Shown here: positions 12,183 to 22,859 of the stretch, one piece after another
Layout: each line of letters starts with the position of its first letter
Position numbering within the stretch: the stretch's first letter is position 1
From: Pseudocercospora fijiensis CIRAD86
Lineage: Eukaryota; Ascomycota; Dothideomycetes; Mycosphaerellales; Mycosphaerellaceae
Length of the DNA: 64,000 bases
Reading direction: 5' to 3'
Assembly (NCBI RefSeq): GCF_000340215.1
Contig: NW_006921541.1
Span: 3,769,266-3,833,265 of the forward strand
Notes under the pieces: model-generated
What the model saw: the letters and a program-made list of their open reading frames with translations, nothing else
Told to the model about the DNA's origin: nothing
The model's database searches: none
Translations under genes and position numbers: made by a program

Positions 12183-12462
12183 TATTAGCTAGTAACCGGC
12201 CCTATATACCTAGGCTAAGTTTTGAGCCTATATAAGAGGCCTCCTTCTATATTGTAGATAGAGCACCAACCTCGTATAGTATATTGTTTACGTCACACTT
12301 CTACAATGCCTATGTTGCAGGGCTCTAGTTATTAGCCTAAGCAACTGTCTTGTTATCCTATTATACTAAATATAGCTGCCTATATTGCTATAGGTTATAT
12401 TACCCTCGGTGGCCTATACTATTACTGCTAGTAGTGGTAGTGGTTTTGGTTTCCGTCCTTTA
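12183..12462 (+). repeat. 3' LTR of A1
   Basis: 280 bp partner of 341-620. It keeps TG and CA at many sites where the 5' LTR has TA, for example gtggtagtggttttggttt near its end, so it gives a better view of the pre-RIP sequence. Confidence 0.93.
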
Positions 12463-14640
12463 CCGTTATATAGGAAGGCACTACTATTTAAGTAGACTTA
12501 TATAGATTAGCTAGCCTATCCGCTTATCGGTACTAACCTATAGCAACTTAATAGGCGTAGCGGTAATAAAGGACTCGAAGTGGTTAATATTAGTCGTAAG
12601 GACGTCGTTCTCGAGCTATTGTTGCTACGCTATTATGTCTATTAAATAACCTATAGCTTCTATAGTAGTAGCGGTAGCGGTAGCGGTAGTAGAAGTAGAC
12701 TCCTTAGAAGTAGGCTTATTACGTACTTAATATTTATTCTATAGGGCTCTCGCTCTTGCTAGACCGTTAATAAGCTACTAGTCTTTCTTCTTACTACTAG
12801 ACTAACGCTTACGAAGCTATACCTTACGGCGAGTTAGATATAATAGTATTATAGTAACGTAGATACCGCTATTATCGATTAGACGATAGTATTTGTTAAA
12901 CAGGTACTAAGAGACGTAAATAGCCTTTATTATAGCCTCTCGCTTAGCATACTGCTTCTTAGTACGCTCGAAGTAAGTAAGCAACTATTCTATAGTCTCT
13001 TAGAAGCAGTCGAAGGTAACGTTATAGCCCTATAGACGTTAAGTCGCTTCCTTAAATAGTATAAAGAATAGGCGTATCTCTTTAAGAACAAGCTAGTCTG
13101 CCTCGGTAAGCCGGTATTTACTAATCTGTAGTATACTAATAAACAAGGCGTTAAGAATAGGCCTTGTTTAAAGGGCCTCCTCGATTATTAGCAACTAGCT
13201 ATTCTAGCGAGTCTTACCTAGCGGCTTCGGATAGGTAGAGGGCAGCTTCGGCTATACCTTAGCTAATTCTTTAAAGGCGTTGTAGAGGTCGTTCTCTCGC
13301 TATAGGACCTTAGTTAGCTAGTAGAGACGCTATAGTAGAGATTGCTTAGTAAAGCACTCTGTATTAAGATCTAACTACCTAGATATAGAGACCTTATCGC
13401 TATCGCTCTCGGCTTAGTTATTAAATAGCACTTGCCGTACTTAGAGCGCTCTTTAATCGGCTAATTCTGCTACTTCCGTAGACTTAGTAAATATAAAGGC
13501 TTATATAATAAGGTTAATAATATAGCCGAAGTAGCGTAGCCGACGGCTCTGCTTAGTCTAGTATATATAGCCCTTCTTGTATATATAGAGCTTAATCGAC
13601 TCGTAGAGGGTGTTATTGTTAGCGGCATTATTAGCGGTTATCTAGCTAAGCTTATAAGCTATTAAGAAGGTCTCAAAGTACGAGATTAATAGCTAAGCAA
13701 GAAAGTCGCTAGTATAAAAGCCTCGTTGTAGCGGCGGCAGGTTAATAAGGACTTAAGTAAGCTTGCCGTACTTATTAATATACTAACAGTTAATCGCTTA
13801 GAAGTGCTTATAGCCGTATTACGCCTTCTATATATTAGTGCTAATATAGAGGCAACTAATAGCCTTAAGAAGCGCTATTTTGACCCTCTCTCGCTAGTTC
13901 TCGAAGTTATACTATACTCGTACTATTATTAAAGTGTGTAACTTTAAAAGAGCCTTATCTGCATATAGATTAACTGCTAATATTATCTCTTTAAAGGCCT
14001 TAGAAACAAGGGAAGAATAAGCGACACTATATGCTATAGTATAGCGAGCTATAGCCTACCTAAATTTGTCTATATTAGCTTCCGCTGTATTCCTTAGAAT
14101 AGTAGCCGTACGCCTTACCTCGTTGCCCTCGCTTACTACCTATATTTTGTCGATATTAATACGGCCTTATAGCGGATCTTTGTCTAGATAGACAATAATA
14201 CTATATACCTTAAGAAGGTAGTCTACTACGTTGCTAGACACTAATTTCTATACCTTAGGACTGTCTACTAGATAGTGCTTGTAGTAGAAGTATTTGTAAC
14301 CGTATCTATTACGAGGAGGCTCGCTATCCTACGGATCTCGAGTATAAGACTATAACACTAGATCTGTCTTATTCTTTGCAAAGTGTAGCTTCTTCTACTA
14401 AGCGAGTGTCGGTAGTATAGGCCTTAGTACTAGTATTAGAGTTAGAAGGAAGGCTAAAGAAGAGGATGTCGATTGCTAGGTGTCTTAAAGCTCGTCTAGA
14501 GTCGGATTTAGTACTAGTTCGCCTACGCTGTCCGTATGCTTACGTTTCCGTAGTTTCTAGCTTTCCTATTCGGATTCTTAGGTATTTAGGAAGCTTTCGA
14601 GCGCTCGTTATATCGGTATACGATTTTCTCGTATCTTTAT
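12463..14640 (-). pseudogene. hAT E transposase, main part
   Basis: hAT transposases cut and paste DNA with an RNase H-fold core and dimerise through a C-terminal domain. Read on the minus strand, a BED-like zinc-finger region comes first (EPPRNRYGYKYFYYKHY near 14277-14325). Then comes the hallmark ITANNAANNNTLY near 13603-13638 (family iTtDNAsNN), RRLRYFGYIINLII near 13513-13549 (family RCxxHxxNL), and a KTRxNS block near 13200. YRLTEADxLVLKEIRLFF near 13090 follows, and then the approach to the dimerisation domain. The extreme C terminus lies at 130-340, beyond A1. In-frame TAG/TAA codons are frequent and the two middle Asp/Asn positions of the DN motif look altered. It differs in sequence from the transposase of D. 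Confidence 0.85.
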
Positions 14641-14699
14641 TATAAGGAAGAAGGTAGTTAGGTTCTAATTAGAAGAGATAGATTTAGAAATTTGACTTT

Positions 14700-15600
14700 A
14701 GAGGCTAAGTGCGGCCCGCTTCGGTTAGGCTATCTAAAAGCTAAGAATATAGATTAGCGAGTCTAATTAGGCTTAGCGTAACCCTTATAACGCAAACTCG
14801 AGGCAGGTACGGAAACTAGAATACTAAAGACCTTCGACTAATTATCTACCTAATTAATAATAACAACCTTACTACCGCCGCTAGCGGCCTCGCTATCGAT
14901 TAACTAGTATAGCACCCTATCGATTCGACGCCTAAAGTACATCTGCCGCTACGAGTACTACGATTTTAGCCCTTAATTGCACTCGAATAAGCAGAAGTAT
15001 AGTTTCTTACTAAATTCGAAGTAACGACGAGAACCGAGTAGAAGAATAGGCCGTCCTTTACGCTCTATACCTTTATACACCTTTTGAAGGCTATTAGCGA
15101 CACGCTCTTAATAGATAGCAGCTCTTTTAACGATCTCCGCCGCGTAGACAAGGCTCTTTATTGTCTTCCTCGTAATCCTTCGAAAGGGCAACTATAAGCC
15201 CTCCCTTTCCGCCTCCCTAATATACTACTCGAAGTCCGCCTATTCTACGTACTCGATAAACGAAATATCGTCCGAATTAGCCTAATAATCGTTTACCTAA
15301 TTAGTATTAATAAGAGGTAGATAGACCGAGCGGATATTCTTTAGCTATTATTATTATTAAAGCCTATAGTCCTATAGAGCGAGGAAGGCTTATATCTCGG
15401 ATAGAAAGCGGTAGAATAAAGAAGGTAGTAATAATACAATAACCTCGTATTAAGAGGCCGTTAGCGACTCGGCAACCTGCTAGAATTAGCGACCTTTATA
15501 TGCCTTAGTTAGTTCGTTCTATCTACCTACCTCGAAGCGGTCTATCCTCCGAGCCTATAGAAAGAGCTTGGTTTTTAGTAAGAAACAAGCGACAAACAAC
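14700..15600 (-). pseudogene. unknown coding relic upstream of hAT E transposase
   Basis: On the minus strand one frame stays readable through TAG codons, with stretches such as ERKGRPILLLGSRRYFEFS and EAASGGSKVVIIN. I do not recognise the protein. It is oriented like the E transposase and could be its 5' exon, a second ORF of E or an older gene that E entered. The RIP pattern matches its neighbours. Confidence 0.35.
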
Positions 15601-15689
15601 CTAATTTCGCACGATTAAAGAGATCTACGTACGCTATAGTATAACCGTCGAATTGCCGACTAAATCTACTAAATATTCGAATATTTAGT

Positions 15690-15770
15690 AACCTCGTATT
15701 TAGATTCATATTCAATATTAAATATAAATCTAAATTGAATCCGATTTAATATTTAACAGCTATATATATA
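15690..15770. other. AT-rich segment with inverted similarity
   Basis: tagtaacctcgtatttag is followed by AT-rich sequence in which attcaatatt and aaattgaat stretches face each other. It shares ttcatattcaat with position 1. It may be an end of hAT E or of another small element, but neither is proven. Confidence 0.3.
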
Positions 15771-15779
15771 CCTAAATCC

Positions 15780-17041
15780 TCTACCTTACGTCTAGCGCTA
15801 TCCTATAACGCTATGCTCCGCCCTTCTCTATATACTAGACGAAGCCTACGCGGCGGGCAACGAAATAGTTAGACTTGTAAGCTTTTTATTACTTAATCTA
15901 TAGAGAGTAGGTAATAATAAATTAAGCAAAATCTATTATAGAAATCGGCACTATAGATCCTCTAGCGATAGCGTCTAATACGGCTTACTTTAATCTAGTA
16001 GTAATAAAAAAACTATAGAAAGCAATCGATACGGATCCTAAGATTAACTTAGTTTCTAAAATATCTCTAAATTATTTAATAAGGCTTACTAGATAGAAGA
16101 GCGAAGGTATATAGATTTCTATAAATACGTAGATATTCCTAGGTCGTAGATATAAAGAGTAGTATCTCGAGTTTATAAAGAACTTAGATAGTATTTAAGG
16201 CTAGCTTCTAGATATTACTTTAGCTTAGGTTATTTCCCTACTAGCTAAATCTATCTAGAATCTTCTATATAATAACTCTTCTAATCTATTCTTAGTAGAG
16301 GAACTATATAAATTAGTTAAGCGAAGCTAGGTTTTTTAGAAACATTAGATTAGTCGCTATAAGATCGTCCTCTATTCTAGTTTAGAAATCGCTCTAAAAA
16401 TTATTTAAAATATAGATAATACTACCGAGTATATAACCCTTAAATACCTAGAGAAATACTTGCCGGCTATTTCTATATCTAGGCCGCTTAGACTAGTAGC
16501 TTTTAAGAAATAGTATTCTCTCTTATTTATATTACTTATATCTAGAATAACACTTAGAGTAATCTAGACTACCCTTAATAGCTTTTAAAGCGCTCCGTTT
16601 AGGAATAGTTAAACTATATCGTTACCTTACTATAATTATTTTATTATCTAGGAACTAGGATACTACTTAGGGATATAGTAGGCGAAAGCTATAAGGATCT
16701 ATAAAAATACGTCTATTATACTAAAGAACCTATCTAGACTATCGAGTAATTTAACGATTAGTAATTCTTAAATCCTTATTTCGGAAGCTTAATTTATAAA
16801 GAAGCGCTTCGTAGCCTCTCTCTACCTTTACTACTAGAACTAGTTCTTAGTTATAATAATCTAAGACCTAATAATAAAATTATAGAGCTTAGAGGCGGAT
16901 AGTACTACGTAGTAGAGATTATTAACTAGTAGTATAGCGGCTTCTATCTAACGTACTACGAATCTACTAAGGTTATAAATAGTATTACTCTAAACGAGAC
17001 GAATAAGTAGTATCTATATATTCTAGAATACGTTTTATTAG
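15780..17041 (+). pseudogene. unknown coding relic, heavily RIP-altered
   Basis: A plus-strand frame from about 15935 reads through TAG/TAA for some 300 codons (IEIGTIDPLAIASNTAYF, later KYLPAISISRPLRLVAF). Composition suggests a soluble helical protein. I recognise no family. The segment is more AT-rich than the neighbouring transposons and ends where the reversed A LTR begins. It could be a former host gene or part of an unrecognised repeat. Confidence 0.35.
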
Positions 17042-17099
17042 TAAAGGACGGAAACTAATACTACTACTACTACTACTAGTAATAATAGTATAGGCTACC
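17042..17099 (-). repeat. LTR of family A (A3), left piece, split by B
   Basis: taaaggacggaaacta and the ACT microsatellite match the reversed end of the A LTR. The LTR resumes at 31860 with gagggtaatata, exactly where this piece stops, so B sits inside it. No A internal sequence flanks either side, which fits a solo LTR or a strongly truncated copy. The flanks attag and gtagc do not give a clear target duplication. Confidence 0.85.
17095..17099. repeat. target-site duplication of B, left (CTACC)
   Basis: CTACC immediately before the B 5' LTR is repeated at 31855-31859 immediately after its 3' LTR. The sequence belongs to the interrupted A LTR. Confidence 0.9.
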
Positions 17100-17445
17100 T
17101 ATTACGGATCTGATTAGTTAGAGTCCTTACATAATCTTAGAGCGACGCTAAGACTAGTAGGCTGAGCTGTCGCTCTATCTTACTAGGAGCGATAGGAGCG
17201 GTCGAGAGCGATAGCGTCGCTTACGTCGCTTACGACTATAGACAAGATGTCTCCTTTGTATTTAGGAACGCCGGAATGCCCTTATAGCTCGAGGCGTTTA
17301 ACTTATATTACCTACTTACTAATTGGAATTACCTTTGTACTAATTATTCTGTCTCTGCCTCCCGCTTGTATTAGCCTCTCTAAAGAAGCCTCGGCTTACA
17401 CGTAATAAGAAGTCACTTAACGATCTGTCGCGAGTAACCGTAACA
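17100..17445 (+). repeat. 5' LTR of B
   Basis: 346 bp, aligned end to end with 31509-31854. The first bases tattacgg are TGTTACGG after one TG to TA change; it ends cgtaaca. Confidence 0.95.
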
Positions 17446-17447
17446 CT

Positions 17448-17457
17448 TTGAACGCCC
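17448..17457 (+). other. putative self-priming site of B
   Basis: ttgaacgccc lies 2 nt after the LTR. Its complement shares the 9-mer ggcgttcaa with the LTR (31702-31710; RIP-altered to ggcgtttaa in the 5' LTR). This is the arrangement known from Tf1-type self-primed elements, in which the mRNA 5' end folds back on the priming site. Confidence 0.45.
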
Positions 17458-18700
17458 TTAGGATAAGTGCCTTATTACAAGTCGGAAGGGGAACTCCCGC
17501 CCCTAGCGAGACAGGCAGTACTCGACGTACTACCTCTAGTGCTAGCAATGCACTCGGAACCTATACCGGAAACGATTCTCTTAAGATCGGAAAGCTAGAC
17601 TTTTATTACGGCGACCGAGACAAGTTCGATACCTAAGTTAGCTAGATAGATATATATTTTATGTTTAACTAGGTTTAAGATAACTTAAAGCTAGTCTTCG
17701 TAACGACGTTTATACGAGGCAGGGCTTAGCATTAGGTTAAACTATTTCTTAGGACCTATCTAGATAGCAACGGGACCGACAATTCGGATAGAATCTTCGC
17801 AAGCTACGAAAATCTCAAGCGTGCGATAAAGAAGGTCTTTAGATCTTCTAACGAAGTTGCTACCGCAGTTAGGGTTATCTAATATTTAACTTAGAAGGGG
17901 TTATATACCGATTACGCCGCTAAATTTTAGGAATACGCCTAACTTACGGATTAGGACGACGAAGCTCTTATAACAATATATCGGCGAGGTCTTAAGAATA
18001 ACGTTAAAGACGAGCTTATACGCGACGGTAGAAAAATAGATAATATAGGAATATTAGTTAAGGTTACGATCGATCTCGACGATAGGCTCTACGAACGAGC
18101 TTTAGAACGACGTTACGATTCTAAGACTTCTAGAAAAGCTAGTTATACTCCTAGATACGATAATAGACGAAACTATAGTACCTACGATAAACTAAAAGGG
18201 AATAACTACTACGGTACGCAACTAATAGAGCTAGACGCTACCTAGAAGGGTCGAGCAATTAAAGGAAGAAAAGGCAAGAGTTCGCCTAAGAAAGTAGGAA
18301 GATTAACTTGCTATACGTATAGCAAGGAAGGCTATATAGCACGGAACTGCCGCGGTAAGAATATAGTGCGACGCGAACAGTTTAATATAATACAACGAAA
18401 GGACTTAGGCAGAGAAGGCTACCGAATAGTAGTAGAGCTATACTCTATTAATAACGCGCCGAGGACCTACGTAGAGGTCGTAAAGAAAGAGCTACGACAA
18501 ATCTATATAATAGCACGACGACAAGAACCTATATATAGAACCCTTTACTAGAGATTCTGTTACGACGACTAATGCTAAATTCATTATTCTACTAAAGTAG
18601 AAGCAGGATTCTTCCCTTAGATTAGGCGACTCGTACGAGAAGATGCGAAATCCTAGTTAGAAGAAGAAACGATTAATAAATCTTACTTAGATACCTACGA
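17448..18700 (+). pseudogene. B gag (capsid and nucleocapsid)
   Basis: Capsid protein of the chromovirus particle. The frame opens right after the LTR; the true ATG is not clear because TpG is destroyed. A Ser/Thr-rich N terminus leads to KLDFYYGDRDKFDT and a capsid-like region at about 17600-18080 (RGLKNNVKDELIRDG). A basic linker follows, then a zinc knuckle near 18308-18350 (CYTYSKEGYIARNC, i.e. C-x2-C-x4-H-x4-C with the second Cys and the His now Tyr, as RIP of TGY and CAY gives). TAG/TAA codons replace Trp and Gln. Confidence 0.8.
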
Positions 18701-19400
18701 TAAAGAAAACCGAGATCCGGAAGCTTTATTCCCTCCCGGGGAGGAGTTAGGAGCTATCCTAGAAGTACCGGAGTCCCCTTAGTAAAAGGAGGAATAGTAA
18801 GAAGATTTAGAAGGAAGTCTAGATACCGAGGAAGAAACTACGAATAAAGAAAGTAAAGACGAATTTAGGATTAACGACGATACGATCCTTACGTTTATAA
18901 TAGATATACCTATAGCAGCGCGAACAATCGCCTTATATCTAGTACGCAAATACGAGGAAATGTTTCTAAAGGTTAACGGATAACGGAAGGTCGATCCTAT
19001 CTAATTTGATTATTTCTAGATAAGCCTATAGGCAAAATTCTAGAATTACCCCCGGATACCTATAGACTATGCGTACTATAACTTCATTATAGAGCGAGTA
19101 CCGATAGGAAGTATAATTACGCCCTACGGATACGTCCTACCCGACGAAAGGACGATTATTACTTAAGACATGCGTTAGACGGTTTAGCGATTAAATCAGC
19201 AATACCGAAAGGCTATAGCAGCGTAGGGACGGGACGTATATAACGACACCCTCGAAGAAAAATTATATGCCGAAGAAGCACGAACGGTAGGACTACGGAT
19301 CCGTAACTAGTTAGAACAACGTTAGGCTACTAATTAGTCGGGAAACGGACTAACTCTCTAGATTAGAGCGTTCTAAGAGAGTTCCTTAATACCGAAAGCG
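18701..19400 (+). pseudogene. B gag-pol linker, acidic region
   Basis: Reads as an acidic segment rich in Glu and Asp (GSLDTEEETTNKESKDEF near 18830) and then a hydrophobic stretch with IPIDYAYYNFIIERVPIGS near 19060. No known domain is recognised. It lies in the polyprotein between nucleocapsid and protease, so I treat it as part of the same gene, with probable frame changes. Confidence 0.5.
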
Positions 19401-19419
19401 CTCAAGCATTAATAGTAGT

Positions 19420-19790
19420 CTTCCGTACGAAAGTTATCGTTAACGGGCACCCGACGAGTATATTAATAGATTCCGGAGCGAGCGGGAACTTTGCCTCCGA
19501 ATTATTCGTTAAAAGCCGAGGGATCGCAACCCGAAGCAGAAGAGAAGGAGCGTATAAACTTATAGTAGTAGATAGGTTACCGCTACCTAGTATAGAACGA
19601 GAAACGATACCGTTACTACTAGCTATCTAATAGCACTACGAGGAGATTGTCTTAGATGTTACTAATATAGCTAGTTATAACATTGTATTAGGCATACCTT
19701 AGTTAAGAAAGTATAACCTAGTCGTAAACTAGAGAAAAGGAGTATTTACATTTAAGGAATACGACTGTATAATCGGCATTTAACCTATAC
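19420..19790 (+). pseudogene. B pol: aspartic protease domain
   Basis: Retropepsin that would process the polyprotein. The catalytic motif LIDSGASGNF lies near 19465 and is intact, followed by the expected IVLGIPxLRKYN stretch near 19685-19720. Immediately upstream of RT in the same polyprotein. Confidence 0.85.
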
Positions 19791-20039
19791 CGCGGCAGCG
19801 TTCGTAGGTAGATAAGATTAATAAACGTAGAGCGACTCGTAAGACGTTTACGTCGATAGGAATTACGGAGAACCGTATTCAACCCGGATCGACACTACCG
19901 TTAGGTTAGGAGGGTTACAATAATAATTACGGGAAGGATAGAAGTTATACGCTATCGAAGAATGAAACTAGAATCTCGGACCTAGACATTCCTAAAGAGT
20001 ATACTAAGTAGAAGCGACTCTTTAAAGAGGAGAGAGGCA

Positions 20040-21403
20040 AGGCAGCCTTACCTAAACACTAACTATAGGATTATAAAATACACTTACAGCCTAGGAAAGA
20101 GCCTCTATAGGGACCCTTATACGCAATGTCTAAGAAAGAGCTCAAAACCCTAGACAAGTAGCTAAAAGAGAAATTAGAAAAAGGCTAGATACGGAAGTCG
20201 ACATCCTCGGCAGCCTTACTAGTAATGTTCGTTCCGAAAGCCGGATTAGACGAAGGACGGCTAGTAGTCGATTTTAGACGACTTAACGATATTACAATTA
20301 AGAATCGGTACCTACTACCGAACATCGAAGAAATGCAAGACCGATTAACTAGATTAGACTAGTATACGAAGATTAACCTACGCGATGCGTTTTACGCAAT
20401 ACGTATAGCAGCTAGATACGAATGGATAACAGTATTCCGAACAAGATATAGGCTTTACGAATTCTTAGTTATATCTATAGGACTTACAAATGCCCTAGCG
20501 TTATATTAAGACCTTATAAACGAAGTCCTCCGAGACCTTCTAGACGTATACGTTATCGCATATATAGACGATATCTTAGTCTATACTAAGGGAGCTCTCG
20601 CGGACTATATACGAATAGTGTAGGACGTCTTTAAACGATTTACTTAAGTAGGATTTAAGACTGCACCTAAGAAATGCGAATTCTATAAGAAGGAAGTTAA
20701 ATTCCTAGGATTTATTATTAGCACTATAGGAATTAGGATCGATCTAGAAAAAACCAAGTTAATATAGGAATAGCTAACGCCTATATGCGTTAAAGACGTA
20801 CAATTATTCCTAGGATTAGCTAACTATAACAGAAAATTCATCGAGGGCTACTCTAAGACAGCGGCACCCCTTACGGAGCTTATAAAGAAAGACAAGAAAT
20901 GGAACTAGAGTACGAAGGAAGACGAAGCGTTTAGGCAGCTAAAGAAGCAATGCGTTTCTACGCTAACGCTACGATTATTCGATAGGAGTAAGGCGGTCTA
21001 GATAGAAACAGACGCGTCGGATAGGGCTATAGGAGCATACCTTATATAGGAGCATAACGGGAAACGATACCTAGTAGCCTATTACTCGAGAAAGATATTA
21101 CCCGCGGAATAGAACTACGATATCTATAATAAGGAGCTACTTGCAATAGTTGCATTACTGCAATACTAGCGAGTATACGCGGAAGGAGTACTAAGTCTTA
21201 CGATTCTTTCTAATTATAAGAATCTAACTTACTTTACTACGACTAAAGTACTAACCCGAAGATAGGCCCGCTAGTCGGAGCTACTAGGATAGTACAAGTT
21301 CGAAATCCGCTATACCCTAGGACGCGAGAACGGACGAGCCGACGTACTAAGCCGCCGTAGCGACTATATAGAGGGTTACGAACTAGTGCAGCAGCAGATA
21401 TTA
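20040..21403 (+). pseudogene. B pol: reverse transcriptase and RNase H
   Basis: RT copies the element RNA and RNase H degrades it. GRLVVDFRRLNDITIKN lies near 20258-20310. The catalytic YIDD is intact at 20561-20572 within VIAYIDDILVYT. KKCEFYKKEVKFLGFIIS is near 20675-20730. The RNase H begins at IETDASDRAIGAYL near 21003 and runs to GRENGRADVLSRR near 21325-21360. Several Trp and Gln codons read TAG or TAA. The gene is cut at QQQI by the C1 insertion and continues at 29255. Confidence 0.92.
21399..21403. repeat. target-site duplication of C1, left (TATTA)
   Basis: TATTA before the C1 LTR, repeated at 29255-29259. Removing C1 plus one copy restores the B pol frame. Confidence 0.9.
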
Positions 21404-21600
21404 TGTGAGAAGGGTTATGTTAGCAGGTAGATAGGGTAGTGGTAAATTAGTGTAGTATTCGATAAGGATCTAGAAGGAGAGGGAGGAAGGTAGGAGAGTT
21501 AGCCTAACGCTAAGCGCTAAGCCCTGCCTAAGGCATCGAGACCCTAGCTTCACTCGGCCTAGTTATATGCTAATTACGTGTAGCCTCTTTGGTCCTGATA
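21404..21600 (-). repeat. 3' LTR of C1
   Basis: 197 bp, tgtgagaagg to cctgata on the plus strand. It matches 29058-29254; differences are of RIP type. Confidence 0.93.
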
Positions 21601-22817
21601 TACGCTTCCCTTCTAAAGGCCGCGCCCTCGTAGCCTGCCTATATTCCAATCTCGACCTCTATTGCCGCTAACTTAGCAAGTCCAATAAGCTGCTTAGCCC
21701 GCGCTAAATTAAACACTTAACTACCTAATTATGTAACTATGTCAAACCTTACCTCTAAACAACACAATATACAACTCTAACTGCGCTATCTCTATATATA
21801 ATGAACTATAAAGTGATATATATCTATAAGAATTGAGGGCCTTCGACCAATTACAATACGAGCGCGTCTTCCCTACTATAATAGGTAGACGTACGAGGTA
21901 TTGCAGCACTGCCTCCGTTCTAAGTAATGTCGTACGAGTTCTTTGCGTCTACTCTAATAGACCTAGAAATGTCCGCTCCGAGGGTTTGTCCGCTTCCGAG
22001 GGTTGTTCTTATTATTACGAGGGCTATTATTTACTATCGTGGTTTCACTAGCCTAAATTAGTTAGGTTTGGTAGCCTTCAAGTGTTAACCAATTATATCT
22101 TTTCAAAAAACTCAGTTCTTCTAGTTTCTATAGGTGAAGGCTATTGTAAGTGCAGTAGTAGAGGTTCGCCTCGCTTAAAGGGTCGGAAAGATCGAGGAGT
22201 AACCTATTATCCGCAAGATCGACCCCGGCTAGCTTAGCTCTATAGTTTTGCCCTTAGTTAGTCTATTAGTCGCTTAATCTTTTAACTTAGTTAAAGTTTT
22301 GACTTGGCCTTAAAGTTTTAATTAAACCTTTAATAGGCTTAAGGCTTTAATCAAAGTTTTGATTAAGGGTGCCTTAGGCTCGTAGTGTAGGTAAGGTTGT
22401 GTCTATAGGCGCAGCGATAACAGCAAGTAATGTTAACAATAGTAGCGCTAGTCGTCTTAGCGCCAACTTTACCTTGCTTTCGATTTCCTTCTTTAACTAA
22501 TAATACACTCCGTAACACCGTTACTAATATAGCCGCGCCGGCCGCCGGCGCACTGCTAGCTCGTAGCGCGACACTATTACCTTTATTACCGTCATTCGCA
22601 CGCGCGCGTACGTCGCCCTTGTCGAACGCTTAGGTCTCGAGGCCTCGATAGAATAAGAAACAAGAGGGAAACCTATAGGGCGCGTTAGTAGAGAGGTAGT
22701 TTCCTAAAAGAGCAGCGGATAGTTAACGCGTTATAGCGCGCTTGTTGACACTCGGTGCGCGTTTACTATAGTAGTGTAGTCTTATTGTCCTAGTTTGCCG
22801 GCCTCTAATTGGTTAGC
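21601..22817 (-). other. C1 3' non-coding region
   Basis: About 1.2 kb between the end of pol and the 3' LTR, matched in C2 (41676-42813). Around 22280-22375 there are several imperfect repeats of aaagttttgattaa. Open frames at 21833-22051 and 22430-22633 are not supported by the C2 copy, and I do not call them genes. Confidence 0.6.
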
Positions 22818-22841
22818 TAATAGCACCCCGGGGGTAGCATT
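22818..22841. repeat. 24 bp CCCSGGG near-palindrome in C1
   Basis: TAATAGCACCCC then GGGGGTAGCATT, directly after the pol end on the minus strand. Same motif as in family A, with half-sites AATGCTACCCC and AATAGCACCCC. Confidence 0.8.
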
Positions 22842-22859
22842 GTTCCTAGGCGATATTAT

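Larger units (their letters stand above)
341..12462 (+). mobile_element. LTR retrotransposon family A, copy A1 (Ty3/Gypsy, 12.1 kb)
   Basis: Complete element with 280 bp LTRs and about 11.6 kb of internal sequence holding three degenerate ORFs: gag-protease, pol, and a third ORF of about 870 codons with no recognised domain. It is inserted in the hAT E transposase gene. The same structure is present inverted at 44287-56320, which confirms the boundaries and the ORF layout. There is no chromodomain at the end of pol. The length is about double that of ordinary fungal Gypsy elements. RIP has put many TAG/TAA codons in every ORF, so this copy cannot be autonomous. Confidence 0.92.

Noticed and set aside
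12463..17041. Internal region of another A copy between two A LTRs
   Set aside because: The LTRs are in opposite orientations and the sequence between them is hAT E and unknown relics, not A internal sequence.
22430..22633. Possible small protein in the C1 3' region
   Set aside because: The C2 copy does not keep the frame, and the composition is that of the GC-rich non-coding segment.
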